DNA of 64,000 nt from Carettochelys insculpta (GCF_033958435.1 NC_134161.1:16430001-16494000), one strand, 5' to 3'; positions 43,945 to 54,916 are shown, numbered from the stretch's first letter. Numbers and translations are program-made. Notes: generated by a model not told the origin, from the sequence alone.

Positions 43945-45018
43945 AACTACTCAAAAGAGGGGTCTTGGAGGCACTGTGGACAGTTCTCTGAAAACATCCA
44001 CTCAAGGTGCAGCAGAGGTCAAAAAAGCAAACAAGAGTGTTGGGAATCATTAAAACCAGGATAGAGAATAAGACAGAGAATATTTTATTGCCTCTATGTG
44101 AAGACATGGTACACCCACATATTGATTATTGAGGGGAGGGATAGCTCAGTGGTTTGAGCACTTGCCTGCTAAACCCAGGGTTGAAAGTTCAACCCTTGAA
44201 GGGGGGTTTTTAGTGATCTGGGGCAAATAAATTATTTTTTTCTCCATCACTGGAGATATTTAAGAAGAGGTTAGATAGCTGGCTTTCAGGGGTGGTCTAG
44301 AAAGTGCTTGGTCCTGCCATGGGGGCAGGGGGCTGGACTCGATGGCCTCTCAAGGTCCCTTCCAGTCCTACTATTCTATGATGCTATATAGACGTGGTTG
44401 CCTCATCTCAAAAAAGATAGATTGACATTGGAAAGGTTCAGAAAAGAGCAACAAAAATGAGGAGGGGATTGGAAGGGAGGCCATGTGAAGAAAGGTTAAA
44501 AAGATTGGGACAGTTCAGCTTCAAAAATATAAGACTAAGTGAGTGGGGGGATATGATAGAGGTCTATGAATCATGACTAGTGTGGAAAAAGTGAATAAGG
44601 AGAAATTACTTATTTGTTCCCATAACATAAGAACTAGAAGACACTAAATGAAATGAACGGGCAAGCAGGTTTAAAACGAACAAAAGGAAGCTTTTCTTCA
44701 CACAGTGCATAATAGACCTGTGGAACTCCTTGCCAAAGGATATTGAGAAGACCAGGACTTTAACAGGTTTCAAAAAAGAACTAGATAAATTCATGGAGGT
44801 TAGGTCCATCAGTGGCTATTAGCCAGGATGGGTAGGAATGGTGTCACATAACTCTGTCAGAGGCTGGAAAGGGTGACAGAAGAGGGTTCACTCAATGATT
44901 CCCTGTTCTGTTCACTCCCTCCGGGGCACCTGGCATTGGCCTCTGTTGGCAGACAGGACGTTGGGCTGGATGGGCCTTTCGTCTGACCCAGTGTGGCTTT
45001 TCTTATGTTCTTATTAGA
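43945..45018 (+). mobile_element. CR1 LINE interrupted by a SINE
   Basis: 5' part 43945-44130 ('gagtgttgggaatcattaaa', 'atggtacacccacatattga') and 3' part 44383-45018 ('gttgcctcatctcaaaaaag' to 'ttcttatgttctta') are consecutive in CR1. The interruption is the SINE at 44131-44382. Confidence 0.88.
44131..44382 (+). mobile_element. tRNA-derived SINE with CR1-like tail (turtle Cry / tortoise polIII type)
   Basis: Head with A box TAGCTCAGTGG (44142-44152) and B-box-like GGTTGAAAGTTCAACCC (44179-44195), then a variable linker with an A/T run. Its CR1-like tail runs from 'ctccatcactggagatattt' to 'cctactattctatgatg'. Known: turtle SINEs share their 3' tail with CR1, which supplies the reverse transcriptase. 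It is the best single taxonomic marker in the window. Confidence 0.88.
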
Positions 45019-45460
45019 TATTAACCGACTTCACACTACATCTGAAGGCAGTCTAAGTTCCTCCCACACTGATAATACCACTGTTTCCATAGTAACTAGT
45101 GTATTTCAGAAGGAAAATAAGGAACGTGAGCAAATATATGAACATACACGAGTGTGATCCCATTTCCTGACTGATTTTGCCACACATGAGCAATGTCGGT
45201 GCTCCAAGGTGATGGCCTTGAACACTTTATGGCACCTCACTCACACCATCACGGCATTTTGGGTGCTACACAAATAAATACAATCAGCACAGCTGCGCGT
45301 CTGAGCCACAACTCTTCAGATTATTTTGCAATCATTAATTTCAGCCAAAGAGGCTTTGTGCCACTGCTTTGCTGATTAATGAAAGCGATGCTCCCATATG
45401 AGCCAATTAGAATCAGAAACTTCTTTCCCATTGCGCATATCCGAGGAAGACCATACATTT
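45019..45460. promoter_or_regulatory. Candidate conserved intronic regulatory block with an RFX X-box
   Basis: Repeat-free. At 45083-45096 GTTTCCATAGTAAC has a perfect RGYAAC half and one mismatch in the other half of the RFX X-box. 'gctgattaatgaaagc' and 'gccaattagaatc' add homeodomain-type cores near 45370-45415. Confidence 0.4.
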
Positions 45461-45699
45461 TTCTAACACACACAAGTAGATGCACAAACTCGCAGCATGT
45501 TATGTGCCTGGTTCTGCAGTCTCTCTCTCTTTTGCTGAACAACACCCCCATCCCCACAAAACCAGAAAACAAAAAACCCTCTCTCAGAATGATTTTGCTG
45601 GGGTTTGGAATGTGTGCATGTTTCTGCCTCTGTGCGTGTGCAGGCATGTGTGTGTATGTGTGAGTGAGAGATTGTGGGAGAACAAATCAAGCTCCCCCA

Positions 45700-45865
45700 A
45701 TATTTTTCTTTTATCTGCATTCCTTGAGATCAGGGCATAAAACCTAGGCACTCAGGCATTAATTTGAATCAAATGGAGCCTTGTTAAATTTATTGACATG
45801 AAACATCCTCAATGTGGTTTTGAATTGTCGTGTTATCCAGAGGCAAGGCATTTTAATTAACCACC
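45700..45865. promoter_or_regulatory. Possible conserved intronic block
   Basis: 'ggcattaatttgaatcaaat' and 'cattttaattaacc' in a repeat-free stretch. Weak. Confidence 0.25.
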
Positions 45866-45924
45866 CCTACTTAAAAAAAAACAACAAAAAAAAACCTTAA
45901 CACTTCCCTGCATTCAGTGTGATA

Positions 45925-46474
45925 TATAAGGTTTCCAGTGAACCATTCATTTATCTGGAGAATTGTGTCCTGTTCTGGAACCACCAGTGTAGAAAGGATG
46001 TAGATGCATTGGAGAGGGTCCAGGGGAGGGCAACAAAACTTATTAGGGTCTGGAAGCACCTGACCTATGAGGAGAGGCTGAGGGATTTGGGCTTATTTAG
46101 TTTTCAGAAGAGAAGAGTGAGGGGCGATTTGATATCAGCCTTCAACTTCCTGAAAGGAACTTCTAAAGAGGATGGAGAGAGGCTGTTCTCAGTAGTGACG
46201 GACGACAGAACAAGGAATAATGGTCTCAAATTACAGAGTGGGAAGTGTAGATTGGATTTTAGGAAAACCTATTTCCCCAGGAGGGTGGTTAAGCACTGGA
46301 ATGTGTTACCTAGAGAGGTGGTGGAATCTCTATCCCTAGAATTTTTTATGTCCCACTTTGACAAAGTCCTGGTTGGGATGTTTTAGTTGAGTTGGTTCCG
46401 CTTTGGGCAGTGGGCTGGACTCAGTGACCTCCTGAGGTCCCTTCCAGCCCTAGGATTCTATGGTTCTGTGAACA
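45925..46474 (+). mobile_element. CR1 LINE, RT C-terminus and 3' end
   Basis: 155 codons (45919-46386) remain open and contain ALERVQGRATKLIR, YEERLRDLGLFSFQKRRVRG and GERLFSVVTDDRTRNNGLKL, the CR1 ORF2 C-terminus; the stop at 46386 is close to the expected end. 3' end 'ttccagccctaggattctat'. Comparatively young copy, 5'-truncated. Confidence 0.93.
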
Positions 46475-46729
46475 CTTACCTGCTCAGCAGAGCCTTGCCA
46501 CAGTGAAATGCCCACCCCTGGTTGGCCGTTGTTGTCTGGCTCATATTCCTCGTCTCCATAAATGGGTGCAAGTGTGAGTCTGTAGCACCCTGGAGGGTGG
46601 AAGGTGAGATAGAAAAGCCAGATTGTTTCAGTGCAGTGTGGTGAACAGGCCCATGAAGCACCACTGGAACATGTCACCAAAACTTCAAAGATATGCTGAA
46701 TTTTGAGAAAGGCAGGGTTTAAGCCAAGC

Positions 46730-47600
46730 CAAGCAAGTATACTTCTGTCAGGGCTGACCCCCATGCTGACACTTTGAGTGTAGAAGCTGCAGTGGCCCAA
46801 GAGACCTTAATAATTCTTTGCCTCTATAGACTTCTACTTAAAAGATTCCCAAAAGCACAAATACCCTGACCTTGGGAGGTAGCCGCCACCACCCAAGTGA
46901 CAAAAAAAACCTCTTTAGAACCCAGGCACACACACTTGGGATGTCTCCCTGTGGGGCAAATCCAAGCTCTTAAATGTCCCTTATGAGGGCACTTGAAATC
47001 AAAGAGGTAGAAATTAAACTGCAATCTGATAGCTGACCCTTCAGTCTTAGACCTGGATACTCACAGACTCTTCTCTGGGACATAGGAATCAAATCATTGC
47101 CTGCAAAAGTGATTTAACAACAAAATAAAAGCATGAAGTATATTTATAAAGCACACTTGATTGCTAGGTGCTACAGAGCAACTGAAAAAAAAATGGGCAG
47201 CTAAAAGCACAGAGAACATCTTCCTTGGGATTCAGGTTAGAAGTCACAGTGTACAGTGGGGTACATCAGCCAGCCTGAGAAGTCCCGCTCCAAACTGCAA
47301 GTCCTGCTCCAAACAAACCATAACCTGATCATGTCTGGCTAAACATTCCCTCTCTACTTACCTAGCTGTATGCCCAGATCTCCTTAAGACCTGGATATTT
47401 ACTGAATGCCTTAATCCTTAAGCCCTGCTCAGGTTACATATCTCTGTGTGTCTCTCCACCAGCCACACAAAAAAAAGACCCCTTAGCAGGTAACTGGTTC
47501 CATCAAAAAATCCCTCCCCCCACCCATTGGCTCTCCTGGCTCCTTGCCATCAGAGATTCCTGAGTTTAACCCTTTACAGGCCTTCATTCATGACATCTTC
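46730..47600 (-). mobile_element. LTR-retrotransposon-like (ERV-type) leader remnant
   Basis: The right-hand part (47210-47590) recurs at 62645-63010: 'ggttagaagtcacagtgtac', 'ataacctgatcatg' and 'gtttaaccctttacaggcct' blocks are in the same order. The arrangement resembles the untranslated leader and LTR edge of turtle ERV-type elements in reverse orientation, but no LTR pair, gag or pol is seen. Confidence 0.45.
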
Positions 47601-48060
47601 AAAGACAGGTTGAATAACGTTTCCTACCACAATCGATAGGCCCATCAACACTACCACCTCCACCAAATGGGCCATTTAACTGGCTTGCCTGGTAGTCAAA
47701 ACTGAGTTTTGTCAGTACCTTGTCTGAATGTCCATGTTGTTCTTTGCAGATTCTGCATACTAAACCCTTATGTTCAAAGAAACTGCCTGAGCTCCCTTGG
47801 CACGAGTGAGTGTTTTGAAATCTGAACACTTATTACCACTCCTCTCACAAGTCACAAGCCAGCGGACAGTGAAACCGCTTTCACTGAATTCAATTATTTC
47901 TAATGAAAACTTCAGACAATCATTTTGCTAACAGACATAATTAAGCAGGAGGTACATGGGTTACATCTGTATTAGCATCATATCTTGCCAGTCCCCTTCC
48001 TCCCTCTGAAATGAAATAAAGACCAAGTTCTTCCTGTACTCCAGCAGTAGGCTCACTTAA
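47601..48060. other. Unclassified intronic sequence
   Basis: No recognised repeat or coding signal. Confidence 0.35.
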
Positions 48061-48374
48061 CAGAAGCCAGCGACCCTTCTGAGGCGGAGTGCCGAAATTT
48101 GACCTTTTGACCTCTATGTACAATCCGAGGGCCGGTGATACCTTTTAAAGTCACTAACAGTCCTGCTTACAACAGTTTCACTAATAAATAAATAAAGCTG
48201 CAGAGCTTTCTCATTTGGGTGGAAGTTGGCAGCATTAGCTGGTCTCTTGTTAATCCCCAGGTGGCATGGCTTTGAGCAAGCTCCCGGCTACATGGGGGAG
48301 GAGGGGCAGGGCTGAGCTCCCACCTCATGTGCCAATGAAAATCAGCTCACGTGCCACTCTGGGTTGCTGACACC
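48061..48374. mobile_element. hAT-like element
   Basis: 'cttctgaggcggagtgccga', 'ggtggcatggctttgagcaa' and 'tcacgtgccactctgggttg' match 55174-55501 throughout. Ends are eroded. Confidence 0.8.
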
Positions 48375-48887
48375 ATCTTACATAGTAATTTCTGAGAATT
48401 ACTTTTCAACTATTGAACAATTATGGACATTAACAGATTATAAACTAAAATCATGGTCAACTATTCTCTTCATAGACCTTTTGATTTATTTTATGTTTCT
48501 GGAGTGACATGTATTGAAGCTACTGCCATGAGGAATGGACAGAGCCAGGCTGGCACAACTGGGGTCTTCTTGAAACCAGAGTTGCTCAGGACTTAGCCTC
48601 CATACCAAGCACCATGCCAAAACACCGTGCCCCTGGGAGAGTAACACACTGTACATCTGTGAGATGTGTCTGTAACAGGCCAAGCTGCCATACACCCCAA
48701 GCAAGTACAGAGTGTTACAATGATCTGACAAAGTCAACTTCCGCATTTCTAGACAGAAATGGCAATGACAGGTAGAGACCTCCCTTACTCAGCTCAGGGC
48801 ACTCAACTGTGTTTTGAATGAGAGGAAGGAAACTCCACCTGTAAACATTGATGATGATTCCAAAAAGAAGCATTTGGTTTATGAACC
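48375..48887. other. Unclassified intronic sequence
   Basis: No recognised repeat or coding signal. Confidence 0.35.
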
Positions 48888-49062
48888 ACACACCTAAGGC
48901 TGCGGCTCAACTGCCCCTGTAGGGGCACCTAGACAACTTACAGAGAGAAGGAGAAAGTCTCTTCTACAGCCTTAGCTGAGAGCTAGCTGGCTTTTAGCTC
49001 CAAGTGTCCAGGCTCCTGCACGAAGCTCCAGAGATCTCTGGTCTGAGATTCTGTTCTCTGCA
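48888..49062 (+). repeat. tRNA-like SINE-type repeat, copy 5
   Basis: 'cttagctgagagctagctgg' and 'gctcctgcacgaagctccag', followed by a decayed B-box-like region. Same order as copies 3 and 4. Confidence 0.55.
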
Positions 49063-49164
49063 TTACAATGAACCAAAGAATGTCATGTGAAGCGTTACAT
49101 GAAATCTGGGCTCATACCCAGTCTTCAATACTCTTGTGAAATGTATGAAGACAAACTAGAGAAA

Positions 49165-49835
49165 TAGTCTGAGCTAAATAGGAGGCAGTTCAATGTGGAC
49201 AAATGCAAAGTACTGCACTTAGGGAAGAACAATCAGTTTCACACCTACAGAATGGGAAGCGACTGTCTAGCAAGGAGTACTACAGAAAGGGACTCAGGGG
49301 TCATAGTGCATCACAAGCTAAATACGTGTCAACAGTGTGACACTGTTGCAAAAAAAAGCAAACATCATTCTGGGATGTATTAACAAGAGGGTTGAAAGCA
49401 AAACACAAGAAGTAATTTTTCCTCTATTCTCTACACTGATTAGGCCTCAGCTGAAGTGTTGTATCCAGTTCTGGGCATCACAATTCAGGACAATTGGGGA
49501 TAAATTGGAGAGGATCCAGAGAAGAACAAACAAAAACATTTAAAGGTCTCGAGAACATGACATATGAGGGAAGACTGAAAGAACTGGGTTTGCTTCGTTT
49601 AGAAAAACGAAGATTGAGAGGGGACATGTTAACAGCTTTCAAGTATCTAAAAGTACAAGGAGGAGGTGGAAAAATTATCCTCCTTAACCACTAAGGATAG
49701 GTCAAGGAGCAATGGGCTTAAATTACATCAAGGAAGGTTTAGGTTGGCTATTAGGAAAAAATTCCTAACTGCCAAGGTGGTTAAGCACTGGAACAAACTG
49801 TCTAGGGAGTTTGTGGGATCTCCATCACTGGAAAT
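49165..49835 (+). mobile_element. CR1 LINE, other subfamily
   Basis: 'atgcaaagtactgcacttag', 'ttctgggcatcacaattcag', 'aaattggagaggatccagag' and 'atctccatcactggaaatat'. Subfamily features ('cactggagatatttaag'-type tail) match 19651 and 57425. Confidence 0.9.
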
Positions 49836-50715
49836 ATGTACGCAAGGAATGGGAGGCCTTCAGAGAATTCTACCCTGGAGGTCCTGGACTTTAAACTTCA
49901 GCTAGCAACCTCAATGTGGCCTCCAGGACATCTCTCCTACCTTTTCTTATGTTCTTCACACCTGATTTTAATGGGACTGGTGCAGCGAATTCCACTTTGT
50001 ATGGCTATCATGTCTGCCCAACTCTGGAAGGTGTGGGGAGGGGAAAGAGTGGGGGAAATTCACAACCGATACACAGAAATATGCTTCCGCACAATCAACA
50101 GGTCTTCCGCAATATCTTGGTAAATCCATAATCTAGCCCCCTAAAGTAGATCTGCAACATATTTGAGAGAAATGCTACTGTTAGCTTGCTGACACTGATT
50201 AAAATTATTAATCCTGTTTACAAAGTTGTTAAAAACCTGTAAGCAGTAAGTTACAAACCACAAAGGTGAAATAATAAAGAGATTGATCTCAGATGAGAGC
50301 ACAAGAGAAAAGCAGTGCCTGAAACAAGCTGCCAGCAATCTGAAAACATCAAAACAAAGCCCCCAGTCTAAGAGACCCAAGCTAACTGTGGCCTTCAAAT
50401 GCACGCATGGATGTGTGTGACTGCACAGTAAGTTGTGCTTACTAACGCTAGCTGAGTAGGGGTCAGCCCACAAAGGGCCCTTTGCCTGACCTGTACTAGG
50501 ATTTCCAGCAAAGAGAGAGAACCAGCATCTCTCTTGCAGTGCTGCTTCTGAAAACATTGAGGGGAAAATTGCTTATGGGTGGCTGCGGACTTTTTTGGGG
50601 GGCGGAGGGGTTAACAGCCATAGACCATGTCTTCCTTTCTCCAGTACACCTACTCTCTTCCCAAGCTGCAAATGGCACAATAAAAAGGTTGGCGTGAACA
50701 AAACAAGACAGGGGC
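49836..50715. other. Unclassified intronic sequence
   Basis: 50140-50570 is repeat-free by eye; nothing specific recognised. Confidence 0.35.
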
Positions 50716-51523
50716 ATGAGGGGCACAGGTAGATATGTTGGAGGGGCAGGGATAGGGTCCAGGGTGAGCTAAATAAACTGGAAGATTGGGCCAAAAGGAA
50801 TCTGACGAGGTTCAACAAGGACAAGTCCAGAGTCCTGCTCTAGGGATGGGAGAATCTGAAGCATTGTAACAGGCTGGGGACTGACTGGCTACGTAGCAGC
50901 GCAGCACAAAAGGACACGGGGATTACAGTGAATGAGAAGCTGGATATGAGCCAACAGTGTGCCCTTGCAAAAAAGGGGCACATTAGGAGGAGCTCTAAAC
51001 TTTCCCTCTATTCGGCACTGGTGAGGCCTCATCTGGAGTACTGCATCTAGTTCTGGGCTCTCCAGTACAGAAAGGATGTGGATGCATTGGGCCAGTAGAG
51101 AGCAAGGAAAATGATTCGGAGGCTGGAGCACATGACTTACAAAGGAGAGGCTGAGGGATTTGGTCTTATTTAGTGTTCAGAAAAGAAGGATGAAGGGCAA
51201 TTTAATAGCAACCTTCCTGCAGGGGGGCTCTAAAGAGGACGGAGAGAGGCTGTTCTCAGTAGTGACGGATGGCAGAACAAGGAGCAATGGTCTCAAGTTG
51301 CAGTGGCAGAGGTCTAAGTCAGATATTAGGAAAATCTATTTCCCCAGGAGGGTGGTGAAGCACCGGAATGCGTTACCTAGAGAGCTGGTGGAATCTCCAT
51401 CCCTAGAGGTTTTATTCCTGGCTTGAATGATTTAGTTGGCTTTGGTCCAGCTTTGGGCAGGGGGCTGGACACAGTGACCTCCTGAGGTCCCTTCCAGCCC
51501 TTATAGTCTATGATTCTATGAGC
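50716..51523 (+). mobile_element. CR1 LINE, RT C-terminus and 3' end
   Basis: 'ggggattacagtgaatgaga', 'ctcatctggagtactgcatc', 'cggagagaggctgttctcag' and 'cttccagcccttatagtcta'. Several deletions relative to 27612-28207. Confidence 0.92.
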
Positions 51524-51794
51524 TGTGATGATCAAAGATGCCCATCACGTAAGTGAGGTATGGGGTAGAACAACAACAACTTTTATTCTGAGGTAACCAC
51601 CCCTGCTGAGGTGTTCAGGGGGGCTAAACAACATAATACATGTAAATGAAAACATCATAGAGATATAATTAGTAGTACTGGAAACTCCCAAAACAAAACT
51701 CCCAAAGGATTTCTCCCAGGGTACCTGGCCTCTGTAAATGAAGTTGGCCAGCTCCCATGGGCCAGAGCAGATGTTCTCACTCAGCCAGGTAAGT

Positions 51795-52566
51795 GGTCCA
51801 CATGCTGTAAGCTATTTTGAAATACATCATCTACACATGTAGAGCTTATTTCAAAACAGAGCCACTGAACACACTACAGCTTATTCTGAAATAGGCTCTA
51901 CTATCTGTCAACATTTACACCACAGAGGTCCTTTGAAAGAAGTTCTTCTGGAAGATCTCTTCCGAAAAAGTTTCTTTTGAAAGAGTATGTCCACACACAA
52001 AAAAGCAGATCAAAAAATTGATGCACTCTTTCGATAGAGAGCACCCACCCAGCGCCTGCTCTTTTGAAAGAATTGGCCAGGTATAGAAAAATCTGGCACT
52101 ATGAGGACTGCTCTTTCAAAAAAAGAGCCCAGGGTGTCTACACACATTTTTTTCCAAAAGAATCTTTCCGAAAAAGGTGCTCTTCCTCATCTGGGAGAGG
52201 AAGAGGACCACCAGAAAAAGTGCTGCATTCTTCTGATTTAATACAAAAAGAACGCATTTTGTGTGTAGATGCCCCACAGGATTTTTTTGAAAGAGCATCG
52301 GCAAGAATTTTCAAAAAAACTCGCAGGTGCAGATGCAAGATGTAAGTGCAGATGTAAGTCGGTGTCTTAACAGCACCTATTTTGAAATAGTTCTTTCAAA
52401 AGACGCACTGCTCCTCATAGAATTAGCTTTACCTCTTTTGAAATAAGCCAACCGGAATTTCAAATTTATTTTGAAATAGCCATTGTGTTGTGTAGATGCT
52501 AGGACAGTTATTTCAAAATAGCGCCTGTTATTTTGAAATTACTTTGCTACGTAGACCTACCCTCAA
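51795..52566. mobile_element. Cluster of nested MITEs
   Basis: The outer layer is family C (left 'taagctattttgaaatacat', right 'tttgctacgtagacctaccc' and 'agttatttcaaaatagcgcc'). An inner layer starts near 51982 ('gtatgtccacacacaaaaaa'). A small palindromic unit lies at 52135-52272 ('ggtgtctacacacatttttt' mirrored by 'gcattttgtgtgtagatgcc'). Confidence 0.7.
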
Positions 52567-52803
52567 ACAAGCTGCCTGTAGCACCTTAAAGACTAACAAT
52601 TTTATTTATTAGGTCACGAGCTTTCATTTCTTCACATTGAGGCAGATATAAACCCTAGATTCTTATTATGTGCTCCAGTGTGAAGAAGTGGCTCTTACCC
52701 ATGAAAGCTCATACCTAACAAATTCATTTGTTAAAGTGCTACAGGACTGGTTATTTTTTTGGTTTGTGACACTACAGACTAACATGGCAACCCCTCTGAG
52801 ACC
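52565..52803. mobile_element. Palindromic repeat family P copy
   Basis: 'tgtagcaccttaaagactaa' and 'attaggtcacgagctttcat' mirrored by 'acccatgaaagctcatacct' and 'ttaaagtgctacaggactgg', ending 'agactaacatggcaacccct'. Confidence 0.78.
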
Positions 52804-53383
52804 ATCTTTACAATAACAACGTAGGAGAGGAGGAGGCCACTTCTGTTGGCTGTCATGGACATTTTGCAGAGGGAGGCTCTCTCTCTTGCTGCCTTGTTTC
52901 CATTTCAGATATTTTCTTTTCTCACGAGTGTAAAGACCTGCTGGAGTAACACTGGCTAACCTGATAACGGAGTGTTTTTATTGGGAATGCCCAGATGCTT
53001 AGCTTACTTCACTGCCCACAAAAGGATGTCCCTTTGGGTTCTACACAGCTACATACTCCTCACCAGAAAAGTTCCTCAGTTGCCAGACCTTGTCTGTCCT
53101 TCTGTACACCTGAGTGAAGCAGGGACAGACTGCTGCTATTCTGATAGTCACCGACTTTGCACAGAGGAGTCCTCCCCATTCTCCAGTATGCCAGCCAGTG
53201 GAGTAGGGACCCAGACACCCGATCACCTTGTTGAGGTGGGGGCTGTGGAGGATACCCTGGTTCACTCCATGGGCTAGCTCTCTGATCTGTAAGTTTGTGA
53301 TTACTGCTAGTGTCAGTGATCCTGCTAGTCAGGTGATCTTGGACAGCAGAGTGAGCCTGCTGGGAGGACGGGTCTGGATGATT
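52804..53383. other. Unclassified intronic sequence
   Basis: No recognised repeat or coding signal. Confidence 0.35.
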
Positions 53384-53391
53384 ACGTATGT

Positions 53392-54098
53392 CAGTGGTTC
53401 CCAACTTTGTCAGTGACACAGCACACATCAATGAGACAAACAATTCCACGGCACACCCACAGCAGTGCATACGACAAGTTAAACGAGGATCAAATGTGCC
53501 AATGTTTCAAATCCACCACAGAATACGCTGTCTCAGACAGCGAACACAGGCACATTTTCAAAATCTGCTCAACACCATGCTAGGAATGTTGAGTAAATGA
53601 GTAATCACTGAAAATTTCAGCAGCTACTTGATTCCTCACAGGCTGGAGGGGTGGTGGGTGTGGCTCCAGAGAGCAGGCTCCCCTCCCCATCAACCCATTG
53701 GAGCAGGGACGCAGCATTTAAACCTTCCCCCAGCTCCAACAGGCTCTTGCTCTCCCTCCCACCTCCCACTTGCCGGCAGGGTGTGGGGGTGGGCTCCCGG
53801 CCAGCTTGTTCGGACTGGGAAGCAGCATTTCAGCTACCTCCCAGAGCAAAAGGGGTCCTGCAGGGTTAGCATTTCCCCTCATTGCGGCTCTGCAAAGAGC
53901 CACCGCTGGGGGGAAACAGATGAACCCTGCACCAGCTGGGACTCAGGCAGCCTTGCCACTAGAGCCCCAGCTGGCACGAGGTCATCAATTTCCCCTGCGC
54001 CTCCCTGCAGTGGCTCTACAAAGAGAATGAGGGGAAATTGATGAAATTTCACAGCACACTTGGACAAATCTCATGGCACACCAGTGTGTAAACCACTG
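53392..54098. mobile_element. hAT-like element, 707 bp, with perfect 8-bp target duplication
   Basis: Left end CAGTGGTTCCCAAC, right end GTAAACCACTG. ACGTATGT flanks it on both sides (53384-53391 and 54099-54106). Interior GC-rich, no transposase. 'agcacacttggacaaatctc' and 'atggcacaccagtg' mirror the left 'acggcacaccc'. Confidence 0.92.
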
Positions 54099-54340
54099 AC
54101 GTATGTCATGGGGCAACTGAACAGGCATCAGATGGTAGCCTGATACCTGAGCCTCAAGAAGCCAAACAAATCAGGAAGGGAAAATAACAGAAGAAATTCA
54201 GTACTCCCCTGTATCCACTGACCTCTTCATCCTAATATCACATATTAATTGTTCCTGATCTCCAGCATCTCAGGTGTAGTGGGGTCACTTTCTGCTGCGT
54301 ATTGTGCAGCATGACAATATGGGAAACACTAATTTCTCCA

Positions 54341-54543
54341 ACAAATAACTAGTCCTGTAGCACTTTAAAGATTAACAAATTTATTAGGTCATGAGCTTTA
54401 CCTAATAAACAAACTATGTAAGAAATAAATTACCCATGAAGGTTTATGACCTAATAAATAAATTGGTTAGTCTTTAAGGAGCTACAGGACTGCTTGTTTT
54501 TTTTGTGAAGCTACAACCTAACACGGCCACCCCTCGGAGACTA
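54341..54543. mobile_element. Palindromic repeat family P copy
   Basis: 'tcctgtagcactttaaagat' and 'attaggtcatgagctttacc' mirrored by 'aaggtttatgacctaataaa' and 'agtctttaaggagctacagg'; ends 'acctaacacggccacccctc'. Confidence 0.8.
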
Positions 54544-54776
54544 TTTTCCAACAAAGAGAGCAGAACTCTTTCTGCTGGAGCTTTGCTCTGCCTAGTTTAA
54601 TGTGAACTGAAAGCTGCCTCCTGAAAAATGTATTGACAAGGACTGCTAAGCAAATGCCAATCTGTAGACTCCTGCTGCTGTGTTAGCCTCAGGCCAGATT
54701 ACAGTAATAGTTCAACATGCCACTCCAGTGAGGGGAAGGAACATTAAAGAGCAGCCTGGATGGAGTTTCTCTGTAC

Positions 54777-54916
54777 CTGTAGACAGCTCGCTTGTCAGCC
54801 TCCAGCTGCACCTGAGGGTCAATAGGAGTGCTGGGGACTGGGGTGTTGGCGGCTGCAGAGGTTGTTGTGATGTGCACTGGCTGTGCCTTAGCCGGTTGTT
54901 GCGCTGTGGCAGTCAT
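54777..54916 (-). CDS. PKNOX2: PKNOX2 coding exon, N-terminal linker preceding the MEIS/PREP domain
   Basis: This exon encodes 46 residues plus two bases of a split codon. It starts MTATAQQPAKAQPVHI and ends IDPQVQLEADKRAVY. On the minus strand it is preceded by a pyrimidine-containing tract ending CAG (54919-54917) and followed by donor GTACAG from 54776. The last two bases, AG, join the first base G of the 29374-29545 exon to make an arginine codon, so the phase fits exactly. The segment matches my knowledge of PKNOX2 (PREP2), a TALE homeodomain transcription factor that acts in the nucleus with PBX partners. This part is a Thr/Ala/Pro-rich, probably disordered linker leading into the conserved LEADKRAVYRHPLF stretch. 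The first ATG of the exon is unlikely to be the translation start, because the family has roughly 29 residues upstream on an earlier exon. The main doubt is paralogue choice, which the next two exons settle. Confidence 0.95.

Larger units (their letters stand above)
29546..54776 (-). other. PKNOX2: PKNOX2 intron between the linker exon and the HR1 exon
   Basis: A complete intron of 25,231 bp runs from donor GTACAG at 54776 to acceptor CTCCAG at 29546. It interrupts an Arg codon after its second base. It carries most of the MITE and CR1 copies in the window and the repeat-poor blocks at 35.7-36.6, 38.7-39.3 and 45.0-45.9 kb that are candidate regulatory elements. Confidence 0.93.

Noticed and set aside
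44131..44205. Functional tRNA gene
   Set aside because: A and B boxes are those of a SINE head; the cloverleaf is not complete and a CR1-like tail follows.
45919..46386. 155-aa ORF as an active LINE protein
   Set aside because: Only the C-terminus of CR1 ORF2 remains; the RT core and ORF1 are missing.
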